From the NCBI GenBank assembly GCA_003598055.1, contig QZKI01000015.1, forward strand, positions 1 through 64,000: a DNA stretch of 64,000 nt, in the 5' to 3' direction. The position numbers were made by a program, and so were the translations under genes. A model generated the notes under the pieces. The model did not search any database and was not told where the DNA came from. It worked only from the letters and a program-made list of their open reading frames with translations. This document shows positions 1 to 9,236 of the stretch, piece by piece. The stretch is from Candidatus Abyssobacteria bacterium SURF_17 (GTDB taxonomy: Bacteria; Abyssobacteria; SURF-5). Every line of letters begins with the position of its first letter. Position 1 is the stretch's first letter.

Positions 1-285
1 AAGCGCTACTTCCAACATGAGGACACTCATGGCCAATAGAAATATCCCTACGCAGGCGCGACGCGTATTAGGCATGAACAATTCTCCTTTTGACCTCGTT
101 TACCGGATTGCTTTGGTTCTGTTTTTCCTTCCACAATCTGAATGCAAAAACCACCCACAGGACTGCGAGCGCAAAGAACTTCAGGTCAACAAGAACCTTG
201 CTATTATACAATGGGAAGAAGTTAATCGTCGAAAAACATACTGCAAATGCTATGACCGTTCCAATTTCTTTTCGGAACTATTTAC

Positions 286-314
286 TTGACAAACCACGTT
301 CGCTCTCATATGAT
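286..314 (+). promoter_or_regulatory. Sigma70-type promoter, TTGACA (286-291) - 17 nt - TATGAT (309-314)
   Basis: Near-consensus -35 and -10 with 17-nt spacing, just upstream of the ATG at 337, which is preceded by GGAG. Confidence 0.7.
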
Positions 315-336
315 GAAAGTCCAATGTGGAGATATT

Positions 337-693
337 ATGCCAGAATTAATCATTAAGACTGATGACCCCGATTTCTTTCGCGACCTTAAAGAAGCGCATA
401 TTCCCGATTTGAGTATTGACCAACGGATTCGAGCTTTTGCTTCTGTAGAACTTCCACCTGTATTGGAACTCCTTAGCAATTTGATAGTTGTTGTTACCGG
501 CGGCGTTTCAGCCATACAGCTTTTTCGAAACTGGCTTCACAATCGTATTAAACAAGGTAACCCCCATAAAATAGCAATTGAGGACCAAGAGGTGACACAA
601 GACCCAAAACAGGTATTTATTGTAATCGACAAGTATATACAGCAGACACAGATTAATATTGATAATAAACCAACCGAACAGAAACAACCATAA
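337..693 (+). CDS. Small hypothetical protein with one predicted TM segment (MPELIIKTDDPDFFRDL...LLSNLIVVVTGGVSAIQLFRNWL...)
   Basis: ORF 286-693. The first 17 codons overlap the promoter, so the ATG at 337 with RBS TGGAG is preferred. Short alpha/beta N-terminus, hydrophobic helix, then a polar tail. Confidence 0.6.
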   Translation: MPELIIKTDDPDFFRDLKEAHIPDLSIDQRIRAFASVELPPVLELLSNLIVVVTGGVSAIQLFRNWLHNRIKQGNPHKIAIEDQEVTQDPKQVFIVIDKYIQQTQINIDNKPTEQKQP

Positions 694-722
694 TCTTCGA
701 ATGAATCTTTCAGTGTTTATCA

Positions 723-878
723 TTAGAAGCCCTTCCTTTCCCTGTTTTTTTCATCTTTCCGCTTGCGCCGCTTAAACTTCCTTGGGTCAATCTTCATAAA
801 GGCAGCAAGCGCATCTTCGGGTTTCAGCGGATATAATGAAACCGGCTTATCGTATTTCTTCTTCAATTCTTTCTTCAT
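723..878 (-). CDS. Small basic ORF downstream of the IS1595-like transposase (MKKELKKKYDKPVSLYPLKPEDALAAFMKIDPRKFKRRKRK...)
   Basis: ORF 723-911 (-). The internal Met at 878 overlaps the transposase 3' end. Organisation resembles the accessory ORF seen in some ISXO2-like elements. Confidence 0.45.
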   Translation of the reverse strand: MKKELKKKYDKPVSLYPLKPEDALAAFMKIDPRKFKRRKRKDEKNRERKGF

Positions 879-1560
879 GTAAGTTATTGCTCCCGTCCCC
901 CAATAATTCACTCAGCAAGAGTCTTTTCCCATCCATCCCTTTAATAGCCTCTTCGGCTCTCTCGCCGTCAGTCACCTTGCGATTGTCCCAACGAAACGAG
1001 AACTCATTGCAATATCTCAGGAGATGTTTCTTGGAAACATGATGAAATGTGCCGTGAATGCCTCTTTTCAGGAGCGCGAAATATGATTCTACGGTATTGG
1101 TCGAGGCCAAGCCCCTGACGTATTCTCCCGCACCGTGATTCACTACCGCATGACCACCACTGAACTCGTTTTCCAAGCCATGGTAGCTTATCCATTCATC
1201 TGTCATTATGGCGGACTTACGGTCTACAACCTCTCTAATGGCTGTTTTCAGTGTCTTGGCGCTCACATCTTTGACTGGCTTGGAAACTACTTTTCCGCCA
1301 CGTTCCACCACAGCAAGTACAGCAGTTTTCTTGGTTCCACGTCCGCGCTTGTGTTCTTTCCCATCATCTCGCGGACTGCCACCGACATAAGTTTCATCAG
1401 CTTCTACAATACCCTTAAGTAAACTCGCAAGAGGGTCTTCTTTCATGGCAAGCCGTATGCGGTGTGTGAGATGCCATGCTGAGCGATAGGAATGCAATCC
1501 GAGATTTCTCTGTAGCTGGAGAGAGGAAACGCCCTTCTTATGTCGGGATGCCCTTCTCTT
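847..1560 (-). pseudogene. IS1595 family (ISXO2-like) transposase, 5'-truncated
   Basis: KKGVSSLQLQRNLGL...AWHLTHRIRLAM...GIVEADETYVGG...VNHGAGEYVRG...TNTVESYFALLKRGIHGTFHHVSKKHLLRYCNEFSFRWDNR is the DDE core. The N-terminal zinc-ribbon part is missing; the ORF upstream of about 1560 is unrelated sequence read in another frame. Confidence 0.8.
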
Positions 1561-1838
1561 ATGAACATATACGCAGTGGCGTAGTTGATTTGAAGGTCCA
1601 GCGGATGAATGATTTCCTTTGGGCCTCCACCCAAGAGTAGATACGTGGCCGGCGACATCGGCGTCTTCGGAAGGAATGATACGAAGTTCCAGAGGAGAAG
1701 CCCGATCGATACCAGCATGACGGCCTGGAGAATGCATGCGCTATGACGAGACAGGTCGGAATATCCTCCGCTGTTCAATCTGGGAAATGTATCGGTGAAA
1801 CTGTACATCTTGCTGGGCGCTTCGCTCCTCTTCCACAC
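1545..1838 (-). pseudogene. N-terminal fragment of a multi-TM glycosyltransferase-like protein (GT87-like), truncated at the IS junction
   Basis: ORF 1443-1838 (-): TM helix ACILQAVMLVSIGLLLWNFVSFL, then DLQINYATAYMFIREGHPD, followed by transposase-derived sequence out of frame. Confidence 0.5.
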
Positions 1839-1850
1839 AATCTTTCACCA

Positions 1851-2600
1851 TCAATACATCCTGAAGAGATATATCCCGTCTTCCAAAGCCTCATACACCG
1901 GCTCGTGGAGACCCGCGTAACGAGTCAGAAAAGGCAGTTGCTTGGCGTCCGTATGAGCAGCATGGACGATGAAATATTTGATTTGATTCGTCAGGAAGAA
2001 TTGTCTGTTCCCCTGAATGACCTGCTTCTGGGCCGATGGAGCCAGCGAAAAGAAAGCCTCCGGCATATCCGCGTATCGATAGAAGCGGCTGTTCATAATC
2101 AACTCAGTCGTCCGCGATTGTGAACGCGGGAAGACCGAGGAATGGCCGGCAACGGTTACGAGCTTTCGCCCATGAAAAACCTGGTAATAGAGCACGTTCC
2201 TGTTGAAAAACGGTTCCGACAGCGGCCATTCCAACACACCGTAGTCTGAGTCGTCATTCAAGAGGACTGAATAGATGGAAGGAACGATAGGCTGCACAGG
2301 GCGTAAGGGCACCTTAAGTCCCTCGATAAAGACGAAAGAAGAGAGAAGAAAGGGTACGGGCATGAGAGCTTTCAATCTGCTCATAGTGACACGATTCCAA
2401 TATCCATCCATCGCCGAACCCACAAGGACCGCGAGCGCGAGCAGGAAAGGAAAGACAAGAACCCCTCCGAAAGCTATTAGAGTCATGAGGGACGGCGGTG
2501 AATTCACGAGTGGGGGAAAAAAAGTCCATGCTAGCATGAACACCGACATGAGAAGGGTCACGTAGAGAACGTAGCGGTTGTGGTTGTGCACGGCAATCAT
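1851..2600 (-). pseudogene. C-terminal part of a multi-TM protein, paralogous to 4999-6837; probably a truncated copy
   Basis: VFPFLLALAVLVGSAMD...DDSDYGVLEWPLSEPFFNRNVLYYQVFHGRKLV...IYLFRMY aligns with the C-terminus of ORF 4999-6837. Long near-identical nucleotide blocks. Most N-terminal TM helices are missing. Confidence 0.65.
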
Positions 2601-2932
2601 GCTCGGTTCCCCGCAGCAACGGCGAATCGGATATATGGATAGAGTGTATTCAACAACTCAGCTTGCTTGGCGACTGCCAAACTTTACTGAACCCGTGAAT
2701 TATAATATGGATTCCTGCGGAAAAGTCAACCCGACATTGCGCAACGTCTTTCTCTTTGACAATGAGAGGAGAATGAGGTACGCTCGAAACAACTCCTCAA
2801 CTGCATCAGGGGGGAGGCCCTTCTTGCAAGAGTTGAGGAATGCCTCTTGTTCATGATGATGCTTGCATGGGCTTAACTGTCAACAATCGTTCTTATTAAC
2901 TGACAGCAGCTTATTCCGCAGGAACCTTTTGA

Positions 2933-4966
2933 ATGGAACTCGTGTATGGTTGCATATCAGTAAGTACGATTGTTCTAGCGGCCTTTTTCCTCACTCGTAT
3001 TTCGAGACCTTCAGCTACGGCAGAGTTTACTCTCTTCTGGTTCAATATCCTGACAGGACTCATAATCGGAATGGGATATGTGTTGTCATGGATGAACTGT
3101 ATCGCCACGCCGGCATGTTGGGCCTTGTTCAGCGTACTTGTTCTACTATCCATTGTCAGCATGGCCCTTCTCATGAAGAGGTTCCGCCGGCTATGTTTCC
3201 GCAAGCCTGCAACCGCAAACGTTCCCGCACTCAAACAGTGGTATGGGCAACTTTCTTCTTATGACAAGAAGCTTCTCTGGCTGCTTTTGACGACCATGGG
3301 CCTCGTCGGAGCCATCAACTTGGCCGTCGTGCTATTCAGTGCACCCCATAACTGGGATGGCATGACTTATCACCTGGCGAGGGTCGCATACTACATTCAG
3401 CAGGGGAATCTTGATTATTTTGATGCAAACTACTGGGCTCAAGTCAGTCATCCTAAGAACTCTTCGGTGCTTTTTCTTTATGCATACCTCGTTACTGACC
3501 GCAACGAGAATCTCACACAACTGGTCCAGTTCATTTCATACTGGGTAGCAGTGTGCTCTGTTTATGGGATATCGAGGGCTATGGGGACAGGCAAATCCTG
3601 GAGCCTGTTTGCCTGCTTGATATTTGGGCTTTTGATTGAGAACCTGATGCAATCGGTAACCACGCAAAATGACATGGTAATTACCGCCTATATTGGCTCG
3701 GCTGTGTATTCACTCGTTGCGTATAAGCAAGCCCGAAACAGCAAGTACCTCGTCTTCGCCGGTTTGAGCATTGCCCTTGCAGTTGGAGTCAAAGCCTCTG
3801 CGTTTCTGGTCCTTCCCTCATTGCTCATTGTGGCAGTGTTCGCCCTCTTACGTGGCTCAGACGAGACTGTCGCGAGCTGTTTTCGAGGTTTAAAAATATT
3901 CGCGATTTCACTGATCCTCTGGGTTTCGTTTTCTGCCTTTGTCTCCGGGTACTGGGATAATTATCGGATCTTCGGACACCCACTGGGGCCCGAGACATAT
4001 CGGAAAGTTCATTCGTATGAAGGAAAGCCGATCAATTATGTTCTGAGCGATGGCTCGAAGAACCTCATCCGGTACACGCTCGAGTTCCTTTTTCCGGACG
4101 GCCTCCCCCCGCTCGGGCTGTCGGAGAAAGTGCGGGATGCACTTCGAATGGTCCCCGCCAAACTGATTCGCGGCTTCGGAATCAAGTTGGAGACCGACTC
4201 TTGGTTATCATCTTTTTCCTACACAAAGAAGGAGTTTGCGCAAGAGGATTTCTCATATTGGGGAGTTCTGGGATTCGGTCTGATATGGATTGTTATCATA
4301 TTCTATATATGCGGACTCATGAAATCGTCTTGGGGTAGGGTTCTCTCCCTTGCCACAGTCGCATTTCTGTTTGTGCAATCGTACGCCGGGCCCTATGACC
4401 CATGGCGGGGGAGATATTTCATTACCTCGGCCATATTCGCGGTTCCACCTGTGGGATGCGCGCTCAGTTCTATCAAGAAAGGATTCAGCAAACCAATTCG
4501 ACTCTATCTGATCGCAGTGGTATTGATGGGTTGCTTGTCAGCGATTAGCGCTATCATCTTTCGGGCAAACAGGCCAATAATCTCGATGCGACTCGGTTCG
4601 ACATCTCTTACGTCCGTTTTCAGCATGGACAGACTTGAGCAGTTAACAAGGACCCGACCAGCCTATCATGAGCCCATTGAGAAGTTCGAAAGTCTCGTCC
4701 CCAAGGATGCAACCGTGGCAGTTCATCTGTACGATTCGTCGTATGAATACCCCCTGTTCGGGGAGAAACTAACGAGGACGATCATTCCGGTCAATTCTTT
4801 TTGGAGAGGCCCGCAGCCCATCCCTGAGGCAGCGGAATATCTTCTGTATTATGAGGGAGCATTCTCATGGTATTTCCCCCTATCAGATGAGCCGGATGTT
4901 CACTTAGGTGCTGACTGGTATCTCCGCGACTTGACGAAAGACAATCATCGTTCTGAAGAGCACTAG
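2933..4966 (+). CDS. Polytopic membrane protein, glycosyltransferase family 39/ArnT-like
   Basis: 677 aa, many TM helices; NWDGMTYHLARVAYYIQQGNLDYFDAN resembles the D-x-x-x-Y/H loop of GT-C enzymes. Confidence 0.6.
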   Translation: MELVYGCISVSTIVLAAFFLTRISRPSATAEFTLFWFNILTGLIIGMGYVLSWMNCIATPACWALFSVLVLLSIVSMALLMKRFRRLCFRKPATANVPALKQWYGQLSSYDKKLLWLLLTTMGLVGAINLAVVLFSAPHNWDGMTYHLARVAYYIQQGNLDYFDANYWAQVSHPKNSSVLFLYAYLVTDRNENLTQLVQFISYWVAVCSVYGISRAMGTGKSWSLFACLIFGLLIENLMQSVTTQNDMVITAYIGSAVYSLVAYKQARNSKYLVFAGLSIALAVGVKASAFLVLPSLLIVAVFALLRGSDETVASCFRGLKIFAISLILWVSFSAFVSGYWDNYRIFGHPLGPETYRKVHSYEGKPINYVLSDGSKNLIRYTLEFLFPDGLPPLGLSEKVRDALRMVPAKLIRGFGIKLETDSWLSSFSYTKKEFAQEDFSYWGVLGFGLIWIVIIFYICGLMKSSWGRVLSLATVAFLFVQSYAGPYDPWRGRYFITSAIFAVPPVGCALSSIKKGFSKPIRLYLIAVVLMGCLSAISAIIFRANRPIISMRLGSTSLTSVFSMDRLEQLTRTRPAYHEPIEKFESLVPKDATVAVHLYDSSYEYPLFGEKLTRTIIPVNSFWRGPQPIPEAAEYLLYYEGAFSWYFPLSDEPDVHLGADWYLRDLTKDNHRSEEH

Positions 4967-4998
4967 TTCCTGAACGTCCTGCCTTGCCTATCACAGCT

Positions 4999-6837
4999 CT
5001 AATAGACACGATAAATGTCTATTGTGTCCTCAGTCATGTGATCCATGAACCGATGCCTCCTGATGAACCGAGAGAATGCTGCCAGTTGATGTCGTTCTAT
5101 GTGATCAACATGAATTATACAGTATTTGATGTTGTTTTCCCGCAGGAATCGTTCGTCGTCCATGAGCACCTGCCCCTGTTCCGTGAAGGTCAGTGCAAAG
5201 AAGGATTCCGGTGATCTGGCGTATCGATAGAACGGGCTGCTCAGCATCAACTCGCTCGTTCTTGAAGACGAACGCGGGAAGACAGCACGGCGGTCGGCGA
5301 TGTTCACCAGTTTCCTTCCGTGGAACATCTGATAATAGAGAACGTTCCTGTTCAGGAATGGTTCCGACAGCGGCCATTCCAACACGCCGTAGTCTGAGTC
5401 GTCACTCAAGAGGACTGAATAGATGGAAGGAACGGTGGGCTGCACAGAGTGAAAGGGCACCTTAAGTCCTTCGAGAAAAACAAGGGAAGTGAGAAGAAAG
5501 GGTACGGGCGCCAGAGCTTTCCATCTGCTCATGGCGATACGACCCCAATACGTATCCATCGCCGCACCCACAAGGACCGCGAGCGCGAGCAGGAAAGGGA
5601 AAACAAAGATCATGGGATACCGAAACATGGAGAACAAGGGAATAATTGCCCGAAGCCAGGCAAAGGGCATGGGAAAGCCCACCAGAGGCAACCCGCCGAA
5701 CTTTACGCGCGGCCCGAGCGAGAGAAAAAACGATACGAAAGCTAAAATCAACCATACAAGGTTCTTTTTCTTGTCAATGAGAAACAGGGAGAGAATCGCC
5801 AGAGACGCAAGAGAATACGTGATGAACACGTCACCAAACATCTTAACATACTCCTGCCCTCCCGGGAAGGATCCTATCGCCTTGTACACCGTGTGACTCA
5901 GTGAAGGGCAGAGATAATTAGCCAAGTCGGCGGTGAGCGGAAGCCATTCAGGCATGAACAAAGTGATACGAAACCCTCCGCCGACAAGCTCTCTGACTAT
6001 TGCCGCCAGGAGAGGAACGGAGATGACGCCAAACACCAACCCGGCAAGGGCAAAATCCCGAAGGTCTTGCTTGCCGACTGTAATGCGTTTCATGAGCATG
6101 AGCAGAACGATGAAGGGAACACCGAAGAGCGCAACGAGGTAGAAATATGCCAGCGAGTTATAAAGAAGGCCGCTCATCGTGATTGCGGACAGCATCAAGA
6201 AGCGGCGTTTTCGCGTATGAAACCATCTCAGAGCAAAGAACATGAGAAGTGGCAACAGTTCAATACAGCAGTAATGAAGAACCGGTATCATACTGACGTG
6301 GGCCGCGCTGAAAGAAAAAATGACCCCTCCGCAGAAACCGGCCTTCCTGCTCAGACCGAGCTCCCTCATGAGCAGGTATTGGAAAAAACCTCCAAGAATG
6401 AATGAGCCGAGGGCCACCACGTTGTACGCAGCGACGAGGCCGACCATGCCGAAACTGCCCACCATAAGCAGGAATGCCACGAGGTTATACACAAATGGAA
6501 ATGAATGGAAGGCAAGGCTCGTGCCGTAAGGATAGTAAATATAGTCGGTAAAGAATGGGTTTTGATACGCGAGCAAGGCTTTTTTCGTCCACCAGAAATT
6601 CCAGAGGAAGATATATTGGTCGTTGATTCCGGACCGCTCGATTTGAGGTATCAGGTTCAAGCGAATAATAAGGGGATATGTGTAAATGAAGGCGAGCAAA
6701 ACAAATAATCCAACCACAACGAGGTCAGGGATGACTCGGCTCACTGTGCTAGCCGACTGTGAAGGCGCGGCGAACGAAACGGAACTCATCCGGCTATTGC
6801 TCACATTCGCATCTCGTTTGGTGTTCATGATATGCAT
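4999..6837 (-). CDS. Polytopic membrane protein, GT-C/YfhO-like
   Basis: 612 aa, about 11 TM helices plus a C-terminal soluble domain; INDQYIFLWNFWW resembles a GT-C first-loop region. Confidence 0.6.
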   Translation of the reverse strand: MHIMNTKRDANVSNSRMSSVSFAAPSQSASTVSRVIPDLVVVGLFVLLAFIYTYPLIIRLNLIPQIERSGINDQYIFLWNFWWTKKALLAYQNPFFTDYIYYPYGTSLAFHSFPFVYNLVAFLLMVGSFGMVGLVAAYNVVALGSFILGGFFQYLLMRELGLSRKAGFCGGVIFSFSAAHVSMIPVLHYCCIELLPLLMFFALRWFHTRKRRFLMLSAITMSGLLYNSLAYFYLVALFGVPFIVLLMLMKRITVGKQDLRDFALAGLVFGVISVPLLAAIVRELVGGGFRITLFMPEWLPLTADLANYLCPSLSHTVYKAIGSFPGGQEYVKMFGDVFITYSLASLAILSLFLIDKKKNLVWLILAFVSFFLSLGPRVKFGGLPLVGFPMPFAWLRAIIPLFSMFRYPMIFVFPFLLALAVLVGAAMDTYWGRIAMSRWKALAPVPFLLTSLVFLEGLKVPFHSVQPTVPSIYSVLLSDDSDYGVLEWPLSEPFLNRNVLYYQMFHGRKLVNIADRRAVFPRSSSRTSELMLSSPFYRYARSPESFFALTFTEQGQVLMDDERFLRENNIKYCIIHVDHIERHQLAAFSRFIRRHRFMDHMTEDTIDIYRVY

Positions 6838-6984
6838 CAGATCATTCCCTTCTCAGCACAGCGAGGGGTCTGTTGGCTAGTGCATATCTCACAATTCCGA
6901 GCCGTCATGAAGTGCGGGTAAAAGAGTTCAGGGCGTGTTTTCCGAATGCTCATCTACGAAGAATCTGGATGGTCCGTTTTCGCC

Positions 6985-7024
6985 GGAATGACAAGAATCG
7001 CAAGAATTCCCTTTTTGTCATTCC
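6985..7024. repeat. Inverted repeat GGAATGACAA / TTGTCATTCC (20-nt loop)
   Basis: Perfect 10-bp arms at 6985-6994 and 7015-7024, resembling common intergenic 'GTCATTCC' palindromic elements. Confidence 0.6.
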
Positions 7025-7328
7025 CCGTTTGACCGGGAAATCCATGCTTTTCATTTGGCCAACAGGGCATTCAGTCTTAATCGGCCAAGCTGGACAGAAT
7101 ACCCGACGGTCAATTCTACAGGATAATCAAGAACGCTGTCAACGAGCCGGACATGAGAACGATTGTTTCGTGGTTTCAGAATGCTTGACGTGATTTGAGA
7201 ATGACTGATATAGTGTGCGCGTGAGGCCCGTCGTCCGCCGGGCCCGCTGAACGAACGGTCAGGCATCCTTAGATTCGGAGATACAAAGCTGCCTGCTTCC
7301 AGCCGGATGTCAGGTGTGTCAAAAAAAA

Positions 7329-8111
7329 ATGAATTCGATGAGGCCGAATAGCAAGAGCACACACTTGGTCATTCTCCTCTGCAGCATGGTCTGGATGGTA
7401 ATCGCTGCCGGGCCGGTGGCCGGAGAGAATGCGTCAAGCTCCGACGCCTCGGGTGAGCGTGCCGAATACATCATCACTCGCGACGAGACAATCGAAACCA
7501 GGGTTGGAGAGAAGAGGACGGTCCGTCTTGACGCGCGCATTCTCACTGTCTCAGTCACGCGGCCGGAGGTGGCTGACGTGTTCCTCTCAACGGATCATGA
7601 GATGGTGGTGCGCGCGAATTCCCCGGGGGTGAGCAAGGCTATTGTGCAACTAGAGCCCGGGATAACGGCTGCCTTCACGATTCGCGTCCACGTTGCTGAC
7701 CCCGATAAGTTTGCGAATACCCTCAGAGATAAGATAGGCAACATCCAGAACGTGCACATCGAAGTAGTTAAGGGGAAGATTCTCGTTTCCGGGAGAATCC
7801 TCTACCTGCCAGATATGGATGTGATTGAGCGGGTGGTCGCCGACAACCCATCGATTATCAATCTGACATCCCTTACATCCCGCAATGCACGCATTCTCGC
7901 CCGGGAGATCAAGCGGGAATTGAGGGAATCGGGGATTTATGGCGCTGATGTGGAAGTCCGCAACAATCGAGTTACCCTAATTGGGTCGCTCGGTTCGGAA
8001 GTTCTCGTGAGGAAAGCCGAATACATCGCCTCGACGTTTACGCCGAACTTCGACAGCCTCCTCGAAGTCACGCCCCAGCCTGCCGAGCCTGTTTCAACCC
8101 CGAAGAAGTAA
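7329..8111 (+). CDS. Secretin/CpaC N-terminal-like (pilus assembly N-terminal) plus BON-like domain protein; no secretin pore domain
   Basis: Signal peptide, RTVRLDARILTVSVTRPEVADVFLSTDHEMVVRANSPGVSKAIVQ (pil_N-like), then a BON/secretin-N-like repeat region. Ends at 265 aa. Confidence 0.65.
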   Translation: MNSMRPNSKSTHLVILLCSMVWMVIAAGPVAGENASSSDASGERAEYIITRDETIETRVGEKRTVRLDARILTVSVTRPEVADVFLSTDHEMVVRANSPGVSKAIVQLEPGITAAFTIRVHVADPDKFANTLRDKIGNIQNVHIEVVKGKILVSGRILYLPDMDVIERVVADNPSIINLTSLTSRNARILAREIKRELRESGIYGADVEVRNNRVTLIGSLGSEVLVRKAEYIASTFTPNFDSLLEVTPQPAEPVSTPKK

Positions 8112-8144
8112 CCTTATGCCCGAAGGGAGCGGGTAGAAACTTTA

Positions 8145-9218
8145 TCACTGTTCGCATTCCCTGTTTCCCTCGAGTAGTTCGATCTCAATCTCGAGCCCCA
8201 GGAGATTCTCGGACATTCGCGTTTCCGCTGGCAGCCGAACAGCGTCCTTCGCGGTAGTCACCATGAATTCGGCGCCTGACCGTTTCGCTTCTTCGTTTAT
8301 TCGGTCCATGTCGGCCGCGTCGTACCAATGATGGTCCTTGAAAACAATGGCGCGCACTATGTTTGCGCCGATTCGTCGCAACGTTTGCTCGAATGATGCC
8401 GGATTACCGATACCGGAAAATGCAAGCACCTTCTTGCCTGCGAGCATGTCGCACACATGCTTCGTCCCGTCGTTCAGTCGCACCAGCCAAACGGGCCGGT
8501 GCGCGCTCTTGAGTATCCGGGCGGTCGGGTTGACCGTTCTGAGTATTGCCACAGCATGAGTGCAATCGCGCTCATCCGCGTGAGTGACGAGAAAGCACGT
8601 GGCCCTTGCCAGAGCCGAGAGCGGCTCGCGCAAAAGACCCCGCGGCAGCAGATGACCGAATCCGAAGGGGTTCGAGCAGTCGATAGTGACAATATCCTCA
8701 TCTCTCGCCAATGCCCGGTGCTGGAAGCCGTCGTCAAGCAGGATGATATCGGGTTGAAAGCGTTCGATTGTAAAATGTGCTCCCTTGACCCGGTTGCCGC
8801 ACACAACCACGGGAATGCCCGGCAGTTTTTCTGCAATGAGATATGGCTCATCGCCGGATTCCCTCGGTGAGAGACGAGTTTTTGTGAAATCCGACACGGC
8901 AAGCGGCTCGTCAATCGGCGTGATACGACCATAGCCCCGGCTGAGCACAGCGACTTTCTTGCCGTCGTTCGTGAAACGTCGGGCGAAGTGTATTACCGCA
9001 GGCGTCTTTCCCGTGCCTCCGGCTACGATATTTCCTATGCTAATCACCCGTGCGTCAACCCTGACTTGATGCAAGAGGCCCGCGTCAAACGCTGTCCGTT
9101 TTGCCTGATAGCCGAGGAAATAGAAGCCGGAGGCGGCGAATAATGCAGCGCGGGCGATGGATGGGCCGATGCCTCTCGCCTCACCTGAGACGATTCGCAT
9201 GTGGAGTTCTCGATTCAT
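8145..9218 (-). CDS. lpxK: Tetraacyldisaccharide 4'-kinase
   Basis: ARVISIGNIVAGGTGKTPAVIHFARRF, ILLDDGFQHRALARDEDIV, LRAFSGIGNP-type motifs. Confidence 0.93.
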   Translation of the reverse strand: MNRELHMRIVSGEARGIGPSIARAALFAASGFYFLGYQAKRTAFDAGLLHQVRVDARVISIGNIVAGGTGKTPAVIHFARRFTNDGKKVAVLSRGYGRITPIDEPLAVSDFTKTRLSPRESGDEPYLIAEKLPGIPVVVCGNRVKGAHFTIERFQPDIILLDDGFQHRALARDEDIVTIDCSNPFGFGHLLPRGLLREPLSALARATCFLVTHADERDCTHAVAILRTVNPTARILKSAHRPVWLVRLNDGTKHVCDMLAGKKVLAFSGIGNPASFEQTLRRIGANIVRAIVFKDHHWYDAADMDRINEEAKRSGAEFMVTTAKDAVRLPAETRMSENLLGLEIEIELLEGNRECEQ

Positions 9219-9236
9219 GGAATGCGGCGGCCACGA

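Larger units (their letters stand above)
723..1560 (-). mobile_element. IS1595-group insertion sequence remnant
   Basis: Truncated transposase plus small downstream ORF. The 5' boundary is an abrupt fusion with a membrane-protein ORF near 1545-1560. Terminal inverted repeats not resolved. Confidence 0.6.

Noticed and set aside
17-289. 90-aa and 88-aa overlapping ORFs at the window start
   Set aside because: No RBS, no domain, mutually overlapping; likely non-coding.
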